DNA from: Lacibacter sp. H407
GTDB lineage: Bacteria; Bacteroidota; Bacteroidia; Chitinophagales; Chitinophagaceae
Direction: 5' to 3'
Length of the DNA: 64,000 bases
NCBI RefSeq assembly: GCF_037892605.1
Contig: NZ_JBBKTU010000001.1
Location: forward strand, 3,844,001-3,908,000
This document shows, piece after piece, positions 51,273 through 60,884 of this stretch. Under the pieces are notes generated by a model, which was not told the DNA's origin, searched no databases, and saw only the letters and a list, made by a program, of their open reading frames with translations. Numbering within the stretch: position 1 is the first letter of the stretch; each line of letters opens with the position of its first letter. The translations under genes were made by a program, and so were the position numbers.

Positions 51273-52418
51273 ATGAAAATAGCTCCTCTATACAGCGCAT
51301 TTATATTGAGCTGCATGTTTTTAAATGCACAGACATCAACCAGTATAAAACCGGGTAGCATTTGGTTAGACAATAACGGAGTGCATATTAATGCGCATGG
51401 TGGTGGTGTTTTATTACACAACGACATCTATTACTGGTTCGGAGAGCATAAAACAGAAGGTGAGGCGGGCAACCGTGCGAATGTCGGAGTGCATGTTTAT
51501 TCATCGAAAAACTTAAGCGATTGGAAAGATGAAGGGATAGCGTTAGCAGTTGTGGAAGATACGACCAATTTATTGGTGAAAGGCTGCATTATTGAACGTC
51601 CAAAAGTGATCTACAACAAAAAGACAAAAACCTTTGTGATGTGGTTTCATCATGAACTGAAAGGACAAGGATACAAGGCTGCCTTAACAGGATTGGCTAT
51701 TAGTGATAAAGTTACCGGGCCTTATCGATATATAAAAAGCGTTAACCCCAACGCAGGCTACTGGCCTTTACACTTTCCGGATGCATTTAAAAAAATTGAT
51801 CAGGAACCTACGATTGCAGGCATTGGTTTGCAAAAACCTGAAGGACAAAAAATAGTTCGTGAAGGTTATTTTGTTCGCAGGGATTTTACAAAAGGACAAA
51901 TGGCACGAGACATGACGTTATTTGTTGATGACGATGGAACAGCTTACCATATTCATTCTTCTGAAAACAATCAAACTTTACATATTTCAGAGCTTACCGA
52001 CGACTATCAGAACTTTACTGGAAAATATGCCCGGGCATTAGAAGGAAAAGCCAATGAGGCGCCGGCAGTTTTTAAAAAAGACGGTAAATATTATTTGATA
52101 AGTTCCGGTACAACAGGTTGGAAACCGAACCCTGCCCGGCTAGCAGTGGCAGATCATCTTTTTGGTCCGTGGCAGGAACTGGGCGACCCAAGCAGAGGTG
52201 ACGATATGCAGGTAAAAACAACCTTCTGGTCGCAGAGCACTTTTATTCTTCAGGTAGCAGGAAAAAAGAATGCCTTTATCTATCTGGGTGACCGGTGGAC
52301 ACCTGAAAATGCTATCGACGGAAGGTACGTTTGGTTGCCGATTCAATTTGAAGATAACAAACCTGTTCTTCGTTGGTTTGACGAATGGGATTTGACGATG
52401 TTTGATAACAGGCAGTAA
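51273..52418 (+). CDS. Glycoside hydrolase family 43-like protein, exported
   Basis: A 381-residue protein with signal peptide (LYSAFILSCMFLNAQ) and a single five-bladed propeller domain. VHINAHGGGVLLHNDIYYWFGEH near residues 37-59 and the later NEAPAVFKKDGKYYL and RDMTLFVDDDG match GH43 (subfamily 24/34-like). Asp213 and Glu262 sit where the pKa-modulating Asp and the general acid are expected, while the usual catalytic-base Asp near the N-terminus is replaced by the NAHGG segment, as in exo-beta-1,3-galactanases. It probably attacks galactose- or arabinose-containing plant or algal glycans. No SusC/SusD pair or other carbohydrate genes lie next to it. Confidence 0.82.
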   Translation: MKIAPLYSAFILSCMFLNAQTSTSIKPGSIWLDNNGVHINAHGGGVLLHNDIYYWFGEHKTEGEAGNRANVGVHVYSSKNLSDWKDEGIALAVVEDTTNLLVKGCIIERPKVIYNKKTKTFVMWFHHELKGQGYKAALTGLAISDKVTGPYRYIKSVNPNAGYWPLHFPDAFKKIDQEPTIAGIGLQKPEGQKIVREGYFVRRDFTKGQMARDMTLFVDDDGTAYHIHSSENNQTLHISELTDDYQNFTGKYARALEGKANEAPAVFKKDGKYYLISSGTTGWKPNPARLAVADHLFGPWQELGDPSRGDDMQVKTTFWSQSTFILQVAGKKNAFIYLGDRWTPENAIDGRYVWLPIQFEDNKPVLRWFDEWDLTMFDNRQ

Positions 52419-52708
52419 ATGTCACTACATTCTTCCCAATGGCTATTTATCCAATTTTTAAAAGCTTATATCAATTAACAGACATCAGTTCTACTGCCGT
52501 CATGCACGAATGTGAGAGATCTTCACGACCAACTAAAAAGATTATTCATTTTTCAGGAATACTTCAGTTGAAAATAATCGATAAATTTTAAAACATATGG
52601 CTTTGATAAACAATCAGCAACACTCTTCAGTTTTATTTAACATTGATCCAATACTTATTCATGTGGATAATTGTTTAGCTGGAATCTAGTTCAGATTAAA
52701 TAATAACC

Positions 52709-53353
52709 ATGACCCGAACAGTCATCCTTTTTCTGAGCCTTATTACAATCTGTACATTCATTCTCGTTTGGTTAAATCTGAAATCAACAGGAAAATCTTC
52801 AAAACATGAAACCAATCCTGTTGCATCGACCAATAAGGCATTTGACGCAACACAAAAAGCTTTAACACGCAAAGCAAGTACTGCAAAGGAATTTATAAAA
52901 AACAATCGCTACAACGAAGAATTCTGTTTCCTGATCGATATGAAAATACGTTCCGGCTCTAACCGCTTTTTTGTATATGATCTGAATCATGATTCCATTC
53001 TCAATGCAGGCACCGTTACACATGGCCGATGTAATGAGCGATGGTTAAGCGGAAGGAAATATGGAAACGAACCCGGCTGCGGCTGTACCTCCTTGGGCAA
53101 ATACAAGATCGGCAAACCGTATATGGGCAGGTTTGGATTGGCGTACAAACTCTACGGACTTGATTCAACCAACAGCAATGCGTTTAAACGATACGTTGTA
53201 TTACATGCGCATGATTGTGTACCGAATGATGAAGTTTTTACTGAAATATGCCAAAGCGATGGATGCCCAACTGTATCACCAGGCTTTTTAAAAACATTGC
53301 AACGATTGATCAACAGTTCGGAGAAGCCTGTGCTGTTGTGGATCTATGAATAG
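52709..53353 (+). CDS. Murein L,D-transpeptidase (YkuD_2 type)
   Basis: A 214-residue protein with an N-terminal membrane anchor or signal (VILFLSLITICTFILVWL). The catalytic domain has the motif VLHAHDCVPNDE and SDGCPTVSP with His168 (or His166), Ser183 and nucleophile Cys186. CGCTSLGKYKIG earlier belongs to the same fold. This is the YkuD_2 (PF13645) group, which cross-links or edits peptidoglycan or anchors proteins to it in the periplasm. It is alone on its transcript; the 290-bp region before it (52419-52708) has no recognisable promoter box or gene. Confidence 0.88.
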   Translation: MTRTVILFLSLITICTFILVWLNLKSTGKSSKHETNPVASTNKAFDATQKALTRKASTAKEFIKNNRYNEEFCFLIDMKIRSGSNRFFVYDLNHDSILNAGTVTHGRCNERWLSGRKYGNEPGCGCTSLGKYKIGKPYMGRFGLAYKLYGLDSTNSNAFKRYVVLHAHDCVPNDEVFTEICQSDGCPTVSPGFLKTLQRLINSSEKPVLLWIYE

Positions 53354-53412
53354 GAAAAATAAAACTTCCTTCACTTTAACCTTCTTCGAAATACATTTTA
53401 GTTGTTCAGACT

Positions 53413-53436
53413 ATAACAAGTTGGTTATTATTTTTT
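53413..53436 (+). terminator. Weak terminator-like hairpin after the L,D-transpeptidase gene
   Basis: ATAAC (53413-53417) and GTTAT (53424-53428) with a 6-nt loop, followed by TATTTTTT. The stem is short and overlaps the stop of the convergent MG2-like gene. Confidence 0.35.
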
Positions 53437-55845
53437 AACCCGGAATTGCAAAACCTTATCAACTGTATTCCCATTTTCAGAAAGTCCCTGTACAACAATC
53501 ACATAGTTACCTGGTATGTCTGAACTGTAAAAACTAATATTGGCTCCACCTGCGTCATCAATAACAATATTCGGTTCCCACAAAAGTACATTCCTGTAAT
53601 CAGGAACACGGCTTTCGTATTGCTCCTTCAATTCATATACAGGTGAAAAGAACTTTCGTTGTAACTGAAGGCCCTCATAATCCATAACTGTAACATGCGG
53701 ATCAAGCTCAAATTCCTTAAGATCGCCATTATACGTAACCATATTTACGATCCCATTGAAAAGAAGATTCTCATAATGATATTTCCGTTCAATTACTTCG
53801 AGCCGCTCAACATTTAATGGATTATAGGATATTAATTTGTTGCCATTAAATACCGGCACACCATCGAGTAACACCAACGGATCGTTCTCCATAAAGAGTT
53901 GATCATTGATATTGTAAACTGAGAAACGACTATTGTTGTTTGCTTTTTTTACTTTGATCTCCCGTACGTATTCAATCATTATTTCCTCCATAGTAGTAAA
54001 CCGAACATACTTATCAAGTGAATATGTGATATCAGATTTGAAATAAAAGGAGGAGGTATCAATGGTGGTCGAGAATTGACTGTATTTGCTTTTATGATAT
54101 GCACTCTGGACCTGCAACTCTTTATGCCGCTTTATCAGATCCTGTGCGGGAATAGCATTTGTTAAATGAGAGGGTAACTTTCGGCTTGAGAACTCCATTG
54201 AAAAAGGATTATCGATCTCAACATTATACATGTTATTCTGCGCTGTATTCGTTTGAACAATAATTTCACCATCATTATAAAACTCAGGAACATCGAATTT
54301 TATTTTCCCCTTTTCATCACTCACAGCAGTATGCAATTGAATTCGCTTTCCGGGTACTGAAAAATACACAGGGATATCCTTTACCACATTGCTTGAACCA
54401 GATTGAACAACTCTTCCCGTAACAATATGCCCACTTACTTCAGGCAAAAATTTTAGTGCTGGTTTCGGGTTTTGAAGAATTTCATTCCACTCGAATCGTC
54501 GCCACCCATGTGTCAGCATTAAATTGTCCATCGCATCGTGTACTTCCGGTGTATTAGCACTAAAATAATACTGTGGAGATTCGATTGTACCTGTAAGATC
54601 AGAATTGAGCCACAAATAATTAGTAATTGTCATTTCGTCGATAGGTTGCAAAGAATCGATGCGATAAACAGCCATCGACATTTTCGTTTTATCAACCTCA
54701 TTGTTTTTGCCATTTGTCGAAATATTGATATTCACTTTTGTTCGGATACCATATTCTAAAGAATCGGCCTTGATGGCTAACTGTAATTGTTTGGCAGGGT
54801 ATACAAAATATAACCTTTCACAAACAGGTTTGTTGCCAGCGTCAAAAAGTGTGAAGTGAGTGATGCCATCACCCAATTTGTTGGTCTCAATTAAAAACTC
54901 TGTTTTGCCGTTTTGAAGCTTGGCAGCAAGCGAAAACTTTATTGCGTTACGGGTATGGGCAAATAATAAAACCGGACTAAATGCAAGATCATTGCCGTTA
55001 CTGCTAACGGCAATTTTAAGTTGCTTTCCACCCACTTTGGTGAGTTGTATTGCATAACCATTTGTATATGCCACCGGGAGTTTTTCCGTAATTATTTGGG
55101 CGGAAGGCATTGTTACTACTGCTTTGTATGTATTTCCCGGTTCAGGTTTAAAAAGAAAATATCCAAGCCCAAATTGGCTGGTTTTAAACTTTATGATTGT
55201 ATCATTTGCCGCATTAAGGATAACGCCATTTGCATTTATCCCCTTACCATTTTCGTCAACAAATCGAACAGCTACTTTACTCTCGATATTATTTACAAGA
55301 TTTCCTCCTTCAGGAAAAAACTGCAGATCAAATTTGCGGATGGGGGGCGGCACAGCTATTTCATCTTGGTTCGATGAATTAATAATTGTAATTGTTTTTT
55401 CGAAATAATGATCAACATTAAAATTTTTCATCAAGTTCGTATAGGCTCTTAATTTATAGGTACCGGAATTTAATGTCACAGGCAATTGTAACGAACCATT
55501 ACCATCACCTTCAGCAAGCATCAGCTTTGTTTGTATTACAGCACGGTTGTTCTTATCAAGAACTTCCACATAGGCCAGCTTGCTGATATCGATCGGCTTA
55601 TGAAAAATTGCGTCAACATTGTAAATTTTGAACCAGCAGAGTTCTCCCGCCAAGTAGATATTTCTATCTGTATGTAGAAATATTTTCTCCTGTAAAGCAG
55701 TTTGTCTGTAGATCTCAAATTGCTGTACTTGTGCTTTTGATCGAACCACGCTAAAAACTGCAATAACAGAAAGCACAGCCGCAACCACTATTCCTCTTGT
55801 AAGCCTTACATATCTCATCCTATCCATTTCAAGATTTATCTTCAT
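53428..55845 (-). CDS. MG2-like exported protein with a degenerate plug-like C-terminus
   Basis: An 805-residue protein from the ATG at 55845, 13 nt after the DUF4249 stop; 55827 and 55818 are other options. A signal segment (VVAAVLSVIAVFSVV) precedes a chain of immunoglobulin-like domains. LHTDRNIYLAGELCWFKIY is the MG2 start of alpha-2-macroglobulin-type proteins. Near the C-terminus, PLVLLDGVPVFNGNKLISYNPLNVERLEVIERKY looks like a TonB-receptor plug segment and is followed by an Ig-like domain (FYSSDIPGNYVIVVQGL). No thioester motif is present. It is the last gene of the receptor operon. Likely an outer-membrane or periplasmic partner of the receptor; function unproven. Confidence 0.8.
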   Translation of the reverse strand: MKINLEMDRMRYVRLTRGIVVAAVLSVIAVFSVVRSKAQVQQFEIYRQTALQEKIFLHTDRNIYLAGELCWFKIYNVDAIFHKPIDISKLAYVEVLDKNNRAVIQTKLMLAEGDGNGSLQLPVTLNSGTYKLRAYTNLMKNFNVDHYFEKTITIINSSNQDEIAVPPPIRKFDLQFFPEGGNLVNNIESKVAVRFVDENGKGINANGVILNAANDTIIKFKTSQFGLGYFLFKPEPGNTYKAVVTMPSAQIITEKLPVAYTNGYAIQLTKVGGKQLKIAVSSNGNDLAFSPVLLFAHTRNAIKFSLAAKLQNGKTEFLIETNKLGDGITHFTLFDAGNKPVCERLYFVYPAKQLQLAIKADSLEYGIRTKVNINISTNGKNNEVDKTKMSMAVYRIDSLQPIDEMTITNYLWLNSDLTGTIESPQYYFSANTPEVHDAMDNLMLTHGWRRFEWNEILQNPKPALKFLPEVSGHIVTGRVVQSGSSNVVKDIPVYFSVPGKRIQLHTAVSDEKGKIKFDVPEFYNDGEIIVQTNTAQNNMYNVEIDNPFSMEFSSRKLPSHLTNAIPAQDLIKRHKELQVQSAYHKSKYSQFSTTIDTSSFYFKSDITYSLDKYVRFTTMEEIMIEYVREIKVKKANNNSRFSVYNINDQLFMENDPLVLLDGVPVFNGNKLISYNPLNVERLEVIERKYHYENLLFNGIVNMVTYNGDLKEFELDPHVTVMDYEGLQLQRKFFSPVYELKEQYESRVPDYRNVLLWEPNIVIDDAGGANISFYSSDIPGNYVIVVQGLSENGNTVDKVLQFRVKK

Positions 55846-55858
55846 CAGTTGTATACTA

Positions 55859-57049
55859 TTATGGCCAAAAAACGGGTTTAATATTCGTGCCTCTAACTGT
55901 ACAATCCACGCATACATTCGCAGCGGCTTCGAATGAGCTGATTACAGGTGGATTTGTTGGCGGCGTGGCATAGGTTGATGGCAGAGTAGGAGTTAACCCT
56001 GACATATATTTTCTGATCGAGTCGCTGTTATTTGGAAGCGAAACAGTGGAACAGGTAACCGGAAAAAAATTCCAACCGCCTACATCTTGTGCAGAAATAA
56101 AAATTCTTTTCTCCGACACATTGCAAATATTTACAAATCCAACCACCTGTTCGGATGGATCAGTAATACAACGTATATTTCCTTTTAACTCGCCCGGCTG
56201 TGCATCAAAAATGCTTCCTAATTGCTCTGTATTTTTTTTAATTTTTTCAAGAAACTCATAGCCCTCTTTACTTAACCCATATTGCCGGATATTAATACTG
56301 TAAAGCAAACTTAACTTTTCTGATCCGCCCGGAACAAATGCTATGGGTAAATAAATAAAATCTCTTTCAAGTTGGGCCGACGATCCAATGAGTAGCTCAT
56401 TAGATTCATTGCTCTGCCAGCATTTATAAATGGATGAATCAATTCCAAAATTGACATTATCCCGATAGGCGATCGAGAAACTATCACGATTTTGCCTGTC
56501 TTTAAAAACCTGAAATTTCAACATCGAAGCAAACTGCGATTTCACTTCCCATGTTTCAGTATAATCCCACTGATAATATCGTGTATTATTCAAAATATTA
56601 TTTGTGTTGAGGTATAATTGAACACCACCTTCTTCCATTTTCCATGTAATACTATCAATTGGAGGTGAGGCTTGGGCGGTAGCGTAATCCGACACATATT
56701 CTTTGCCGGTCAGGGTTCGTATATGCAGCCGGTATTTTACAGCGTTGTTTAGATTTAAATTGTTGGCTGTATAATTTCCCTCGCTTGTTTCATTAAGGCC
56801 ATACGAACTGTTATCTTCTCCCTCAACTTTTACAGATGCTCCTTTTTCATGCTGCACCTTCAAAAGCTGGTTTTCGAGTTTTGCTGTTCTGCTCAATTTA
56901 ATGCTGGTACGTCCCTGGCCACTATTGATCACGCCTTCTACTACAAGGAAGCCGGAATTTGGCGATACGAAAGGCGAATCATAATCTTCCTTGCAGCCAA
57001 CGAGCAGCAACAGTAATAATAGATATGAAGAGATATTTTTCATTTGCAT
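55859..57049 (-). CDS. DUF4249 family lipoprotein
   Basis: A 396-residue lipoprotein (LLLLLLVGC, Cys near residue 20) of the DUF4249 family. Early residues VVEGVINSGQGRTSIKLSRT are typical, as are the YRLHIRTLTGKEYVSDY segment and the Cys-rich end (NICNVSEKR, NVCVDCTVRGTN). DUF4249 proteins are almost always encoded next to a TonB-dependent receptor and may serve like SusD as an outer-surface partner. It starts 2 nt before the receptor stop (57052) and is followed 13 nt later by the MG2-like gene. Function unproven. Confidence 0.9.
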   Translation of the reverse strand: MQMKNISSYLLLLLLLVGCKEDYDSPFVSPNSGFLVVEGVINSGQGRTSIKLSRTAKLENQLLKVQHEKGASVKVEGEDNSSYGLNETSEGNYTANNLNLNNAVKYRLHIRTLTGKEYVSDYATAQASPPIDSITWKMEEGGVQLYLNTNNILNNTRYYQWDYTETWEVKSQFASMLKFQVFKDRQNRDSFSIAYRDNVNFGIDSSIYKCWQSNESNELLIGSSAQLERDFIYLPIAFVPGGSEKLSLLYSINIRQYGLSKEGYEFLEKIKKNTEQLGSIFDAQPGELKGNIRCITDPSEQVVGFVNICNVSEKRIFISAQDVGGWNFFPVTCSTVSLPNNSDSIRKYMSGLTPTLPSTYATPPTNPPVISSFEAAANVCVDCTVRGTNIKPVFWP

Positions 57050-57051
57050 GT

Positions 57052-59850
57052 TTAAAACTTGATATTAAAATTCACATACGGGATAGCACTTCCGAAGATG
57101 GATAATTTATAGCCATTTATCGATCCGTTTTCCGACACATAGTAAACAGAATAAGGATTTTTTCTGCCTGTTAAATTAAAAACACCGAACGTCCACGATG
57201 TATGCAGTGTTTGATTCACTTTATGGTTGCCTTCAATATTCATAGCAAAATCTGCCCGGAAATAATCCGGTATCCTGTATGCATTTCTATTTGTATAAAG
57301 TGTTCGTTGACCTCCTGCATAATAAAAGATACCGATCGGCAAAGTAATAGGCCGGCCCGTACTGTAGGTTGCATTAAACGATACACTGAAACGATGATTA
57401 AAACGATAATTGCTGATCAATGTGATATCATGCGGCTTATCGTAATTAGCAGGGTAGTATTCGCCATCATTGATCATTTCTCCAGCCTGAGGGTCATCTG
57501 CTTTTAACAGGATACGTGACCACGTGTAACCGATCCATCCATTTAGTTTACCAGCCGTTTTCTTTATGAGCAATTCAACACCGTATGCTTTACCCTTTGT
57601 ACCTAATACATCTGTTTCCAAAGCAGGGTTCATTACCAGTTTTGCACCACTTTTATAGTCGAGATAATTTCGAATATCCTTATAGTACGCTTCTACCGAT
57701 GCTTCAATTGTATTAGAGCGGAAATTTCTAAATAGTCCAATTGAAACCTGGCTACCATATTGCGGTTTTATATTAGGGTCGCTCAACTTCCAAATGTCTG
57801 TTGGCGACATAGCAGCAGTATTTGAGATCGAATGAATATACTGACGCTGTGTATTAAATGCAGCTTTGATCGAGAAACTATCATTAAACAAGTAAACCAT
57901 CGATAACCGAAATTCCGGGCCGCCATATGTTTTAATAAAATCACCATTACCATATTTATCAGCCCCTATATTATTTGTTTCCGTAATGGGCAATCCGGGA
58001 GCATAGCGGTTTATATTTTGCGGGCCCAGATAATTAAACAGGCTATATCTGATTCCTGCATCGATAGAAAGTGAATTAAGCTTATACTTATCACTTATAT
58101 AAAGTGCACTTTCAAGCGCTTGCTCCGGTGCAATTTCATCAGCAGCAACTAATGATTCTTCTCCAAATGGCTGGTACGACCCCGGATTCAATTTGTAATA
58201 AAGTGAGTTAAACCCGAAATCTAAACTATGCTGATTATTTACATAATAATTAAAGTGTGTTCTGAAATAAGTTTGATTGATCGCAAAGCTGAGTTTGTAT
58301 CCATTTGCCGGCAAATAATTACTGGATGTATAATATTCATAACTGTCATAACCTGCAGCAGTAACATTATTCAACTTGTTATTAAAAATGTGTTTCCATT
58401 TTAGTGATGCATTCTTATTACCATAACCAAATAATGTATCACTATTAAGATTAAACCGGTCGTTACTCATATAACCGGTGAGATAGATCGTATTTTTTTT
58501 ATTGATCTCATGGTTGATATTCAGATTAAGATCATAAAAAGCGGCATTACTGTTTTTGTACTGATCCGGAAGCAGGTTTAACAACCAGTTTGCATATGTT
58601 GTACGCCCGGCAATGATAAACGATGACTTATCTTTAACGATAGGCCCTTCAAGTTCAAGCCGGCTGGTCAAAAGTCCAACACCTCCCGATCCTGTAATTT
58701 TTTTCTTATTCCCTTCACGGCTATTGATATTAAGAACCGAAGAAAGTCTGCCACCGTACCGAACAGGAACACTGCTTTTGAAAAGCTCCACATCCTTAAC
58801 AACCTCCGGGTTTAATGCTGAGAACATTCCAAAAAAGTGTGAGGGGTTGTATATCGTTGCTTCATTGAACAGAATAAGATTTTGATCTGCAGCACCACCC
58901 CGTACATTTAACCCTGTGCTTGCTTCACCAACAGTTTTAACACCCGGCAAGGTTGTTACAACCCTTAACACATCTGCTTCACCAAATACAACAGGCACAA
59001 GCTTGATCGTTTTGATATCAATTTTTTGTACGCTCATTTGCGTACCTTTTATATTATTGATCTTTTGTGCCGAGATGGTGATATTCTTGAGCGTCATTAC
59101 TTTCGACACCAGATCAATATTCAGCTTTCCACTATTGTGTAATAACACCTGGCGTCTTGAATCATTCATGCCCAGGCTCTGGATGTTCAATGTATGTTTA
59201 CCTTTTGGTAATGAGAGGGTGTAATAGCCGTACTGATCGGTAGTTGCGCCCAAATTTGTGCGGTCAATATAGATCGAAGCTCCTGCTATAGGCTCGCCTG
59301 TTTTTGCATCCCTTATATAACCGGCAATGGTTGCTGTTTTTTGCTGATTAACAACTCCTCGTTCTCCAACTTCATACAACTTATTTTCCAGTACCGCATT
59401 TTCGGTTGACGGAGTTACTTTGTTCTCACTTACTTCGCTGCTGTCTGTTTCAAACGTTACTTCATACTGTGGCTTGGTATTACTTTTGGGATTATCCGCA
59501 TTAACAGCAAAATCAGACCCCAACTGAAAATTGAGTTTCTTACCCTTTGTTATAAACACATTTTTATCTTCATCAATTGCATGAAAAAATGAAGTTGAAG
59601 CAAACGCATTCTTTAAAACTGAATCGAGTGGTTGATTCATGGCAGTAACACTCAGCTTCATTGTGTCGAATTGTTGGGCATCAAAATAAAAGAAATAGCC
59701 GGTTTGCCTTTCGAGAAGCTGGATAAATTCTGTAACAGCTACATTCTTTATATCAATTGTAACGAGTGCTTTTGCTGAATCTTTTTGCCCATAGGTTTTC
59801 AGACAGCTGAAACATATAAATGTGTATAAAACAATACGGTGTATTCTCAT
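57052..59850 (-). CDS. TonB-dependent receptor with N-terminal STN domain
   Basis: A 932-residue receptor. After the signal peptide an STN (secretin/TonB short N-terminal) domain spans about residues 29-95 (NVAVTEFIQLLERQTGYFFYF). A carboxypeptidase-regulatory-like domain spans about 172-250 (GYIRDAKTGEPIAGASIYIDRT). A plug domain with LNVRGGAADQNLILFNEATIY lies at about 275-395, followed by a 22-strand barrel ending VNFNIKF. It imports an unknown ligand across the outer membrane using TonB energy. STN often signals control by an anti-sigma/ECF sigma pair, but none is nearby. In the same operon as DUF4249 and MG2-like genes; the hypothetical gene upstream ends 1 nt before it. Confidence 0.95.
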   Translation of the reverse strand: MRIHRIVLYTFICFSCLKTYGQKDSAKALVTIDIKNVAVTEFIQLLERQTGYFFYFDAQQFDTMKLSVTAMNQPLDSVLKNAFASTSFFHAIDEDKNVFITKGKKLNFQLGSDFAVNADNPKSNTKPQYEVTFETDSSEVSENKVTPSTENAVLENKLYEVGERGVVNQQKTATIAGYIRDAKTGEPIAGASIYIDRTNLGATTDQYGYYTLSLPKGKHTLNIQSLGMNDSRRQVLLHNSGKLNIDLVSKVMTLKNITISAQKINNIKGTQMSVQKIDIKTIKLVPVVFGEADVLRVVTTLPGVKTVGEASTGLNVRGGAADQNLILFNEATIYNPSHFFGMFSALNPEVVKDVELFKSSVPVRYGGRLSSVLNINSREGNKKKITGSGGVGLLTSRLELEGPIVKDKSSFIIAGRTTYANWLLNLLPDQYKNSNAAFYDLNLNINHEINKKNTIYLTGYMSNDRFNLNSDTLFGYGNKNASLKWKHIFNNKLNNVTAAGYDSYEYYTSSNYLPANGYKLSFAINQTYFRTHFNYYVNNQHSLDFGFNSLYYKLNPGSYQPFGEESLVAADEIAPEQALESALYISDKYKLNSLSIDAGIRYSLFNYLGPQNINRYAPGLPITETNNIGADKYGNGDFIKTYGGPEFRLSMVYLFNDSFSIKAAFNTQRQYIHSISNTAAMSPTDIWKLSDPNIKPQYGSQVSIGLFRNFRSNTIEASVEAYYKDIRNYLDYKSGAKLVMNPALETDVLGTKGKAYGVELLIKKTAGKLNGWIGYTWSRILLKADDPQAGEMINDGEYYPANYDKPHDITLISNYRFNHRFSVSFNATYSTGRPITLPIGIFYYAGGQRTLYTNRNAYRIPDYFRADFAMNIEGNHKVNQTLHTSWTFGVFNLTGRKNPYSVYYVSENGSINGYKLSIFGSAIPYVNFNIKF

Positions 59851-59851
59851 T

Positions 59852-60601
59852 TTACTTGGTTATCTGGTCATAAAAAGCTGTCACTTCGATCAGCATACGT
59901 TCTTTATCCCGTTTAAAGTTCAATTGCTTACTTTCTATGAAATTTTCAATGCTCTCCTTTTTATCCTTATAAGCCTGAAGTATCGACTGTTTATTTTTTA
60001 TTAAGTAGAAATTATTTTTTACTTTAATATAGTATTTGGCTTCAACATCAATGTTCTTTAAAACACCTTCGCCTTTTGTTCGTATGTAATCATTGATCTT
60101 TTTGATTTCTTTCTTCATCAAACTCACGTTGCCCTCATATAATAATTGATAAAAACCGGGCTTTGGCGAAGTTGAATTCATATTATCCTGCGTGATATTG
60201 ATAAAGCGATGATCCGCTATTTCAAATCGGGATATTCTTTCGGAAAGCAATTGAATCGTACGATTATTTTGATGGAGTATTAAAACATCAGCAACTTGAT
60301 CATAACTCAAAAGAAGAGAAGGGTAAATCACATTCCTGTAAATAACCGAGCCCTGGGCGGGGTTACTTGTATTAAAGTATGGATGTCCGTTTTCAAATGG
60401 GAAAGGATAGCCGTAATAATTAACACCGTTAAAGACTCCCCGTTGGTTTTGCATTTGCTGGTGGTATAGCAAAACGGTGTTATCAACAGCTTTTTTGTAA
60501 AAAACTGTATCGGATTCAACGTTTTGTGCAATAGACTGCTGGTAAAAACAAATCAGGAAAACAAGAAAAATCGAAAACCTTTGGGTAAAACATCCTCTCA
60601 T
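59852..60601 (-). CDS. Exported protein of unknown function, first gene of the receptor operon
   Basis: A 249-residue protein with signal peptide (FSIFLVFLICFYQQSIAQ). The mature part includes VLLYHQQMQNQRGVFNGVNYYGYPFPFENGHPYF, PSLLLSYDQVADVLILHQNNR and a Lys-rich C-terminal helix region (LQAYKDKKESIENFIESK). I recognise no family. It is separated from the receptor by 1 nt and so belongs to its operon, probably as an accessory exported protein. The upstream 60602-60884 holds only AT-rich spacer. Confidence 0.7.
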   Translation of the reverse strand: MRGCFTQRFSIFLVFLICFYQQSIAQNVESDTVFYKKAVDNTVLLYHQQMQNQRGVFNGVNYYGYPFPFENGHPYFNTSNPAQGSVIYRNVIYPSLLLSYDQVADVLILHQNNRTIQLLSERISRFEIADHRFINITQDNMNSTSPKPGFYQLLYEGNVSLMKKEIKKINDYIRTKGEGVLKNIDVEAKYYIKVKNNFYLIKNKQSILQAYKDKKESIENFIESKQLNFKRDKERMLIEVTAFYDQITK

Positions 60602-60870
60602 GTCAATAAAAAATTTGATCTAGAAATTAAGAATTGATTAATTTCTATAATATGCGGAAAATAGACAAAAACCTGGTTTTGCAATGATTCAATGGCAGTT
60701 ATTACACGAGTGGTTAAAATAATCAATTTAACGTTGAGTGTTTCTATTAGAATTGGTTGTTTACCTCAATATTGCCACCCTCTGTTGTGATTAAAACCTC
60801 CACAATAATGGATACTTGTTGAACACCGGATCATCTGATATCTACCAGGCCCGCTTATTCGATCTCTCCG

Positions 60871-60878
60871 TATTTTTG
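60871..60878 (+). promoter_or_regulatory. -7 box (TATTTTTG) for the M23 peptidase gene
   Basis: An exact TAnnTTTG box 6 nt before the ATG at 60885. A longer frame starting at 60816 would cover the box and lacks a signal peptide at its N-terminus, so 60885 is preferred. Confidence 0.6.
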
Positions 60879-60884
60879 TCTTCT

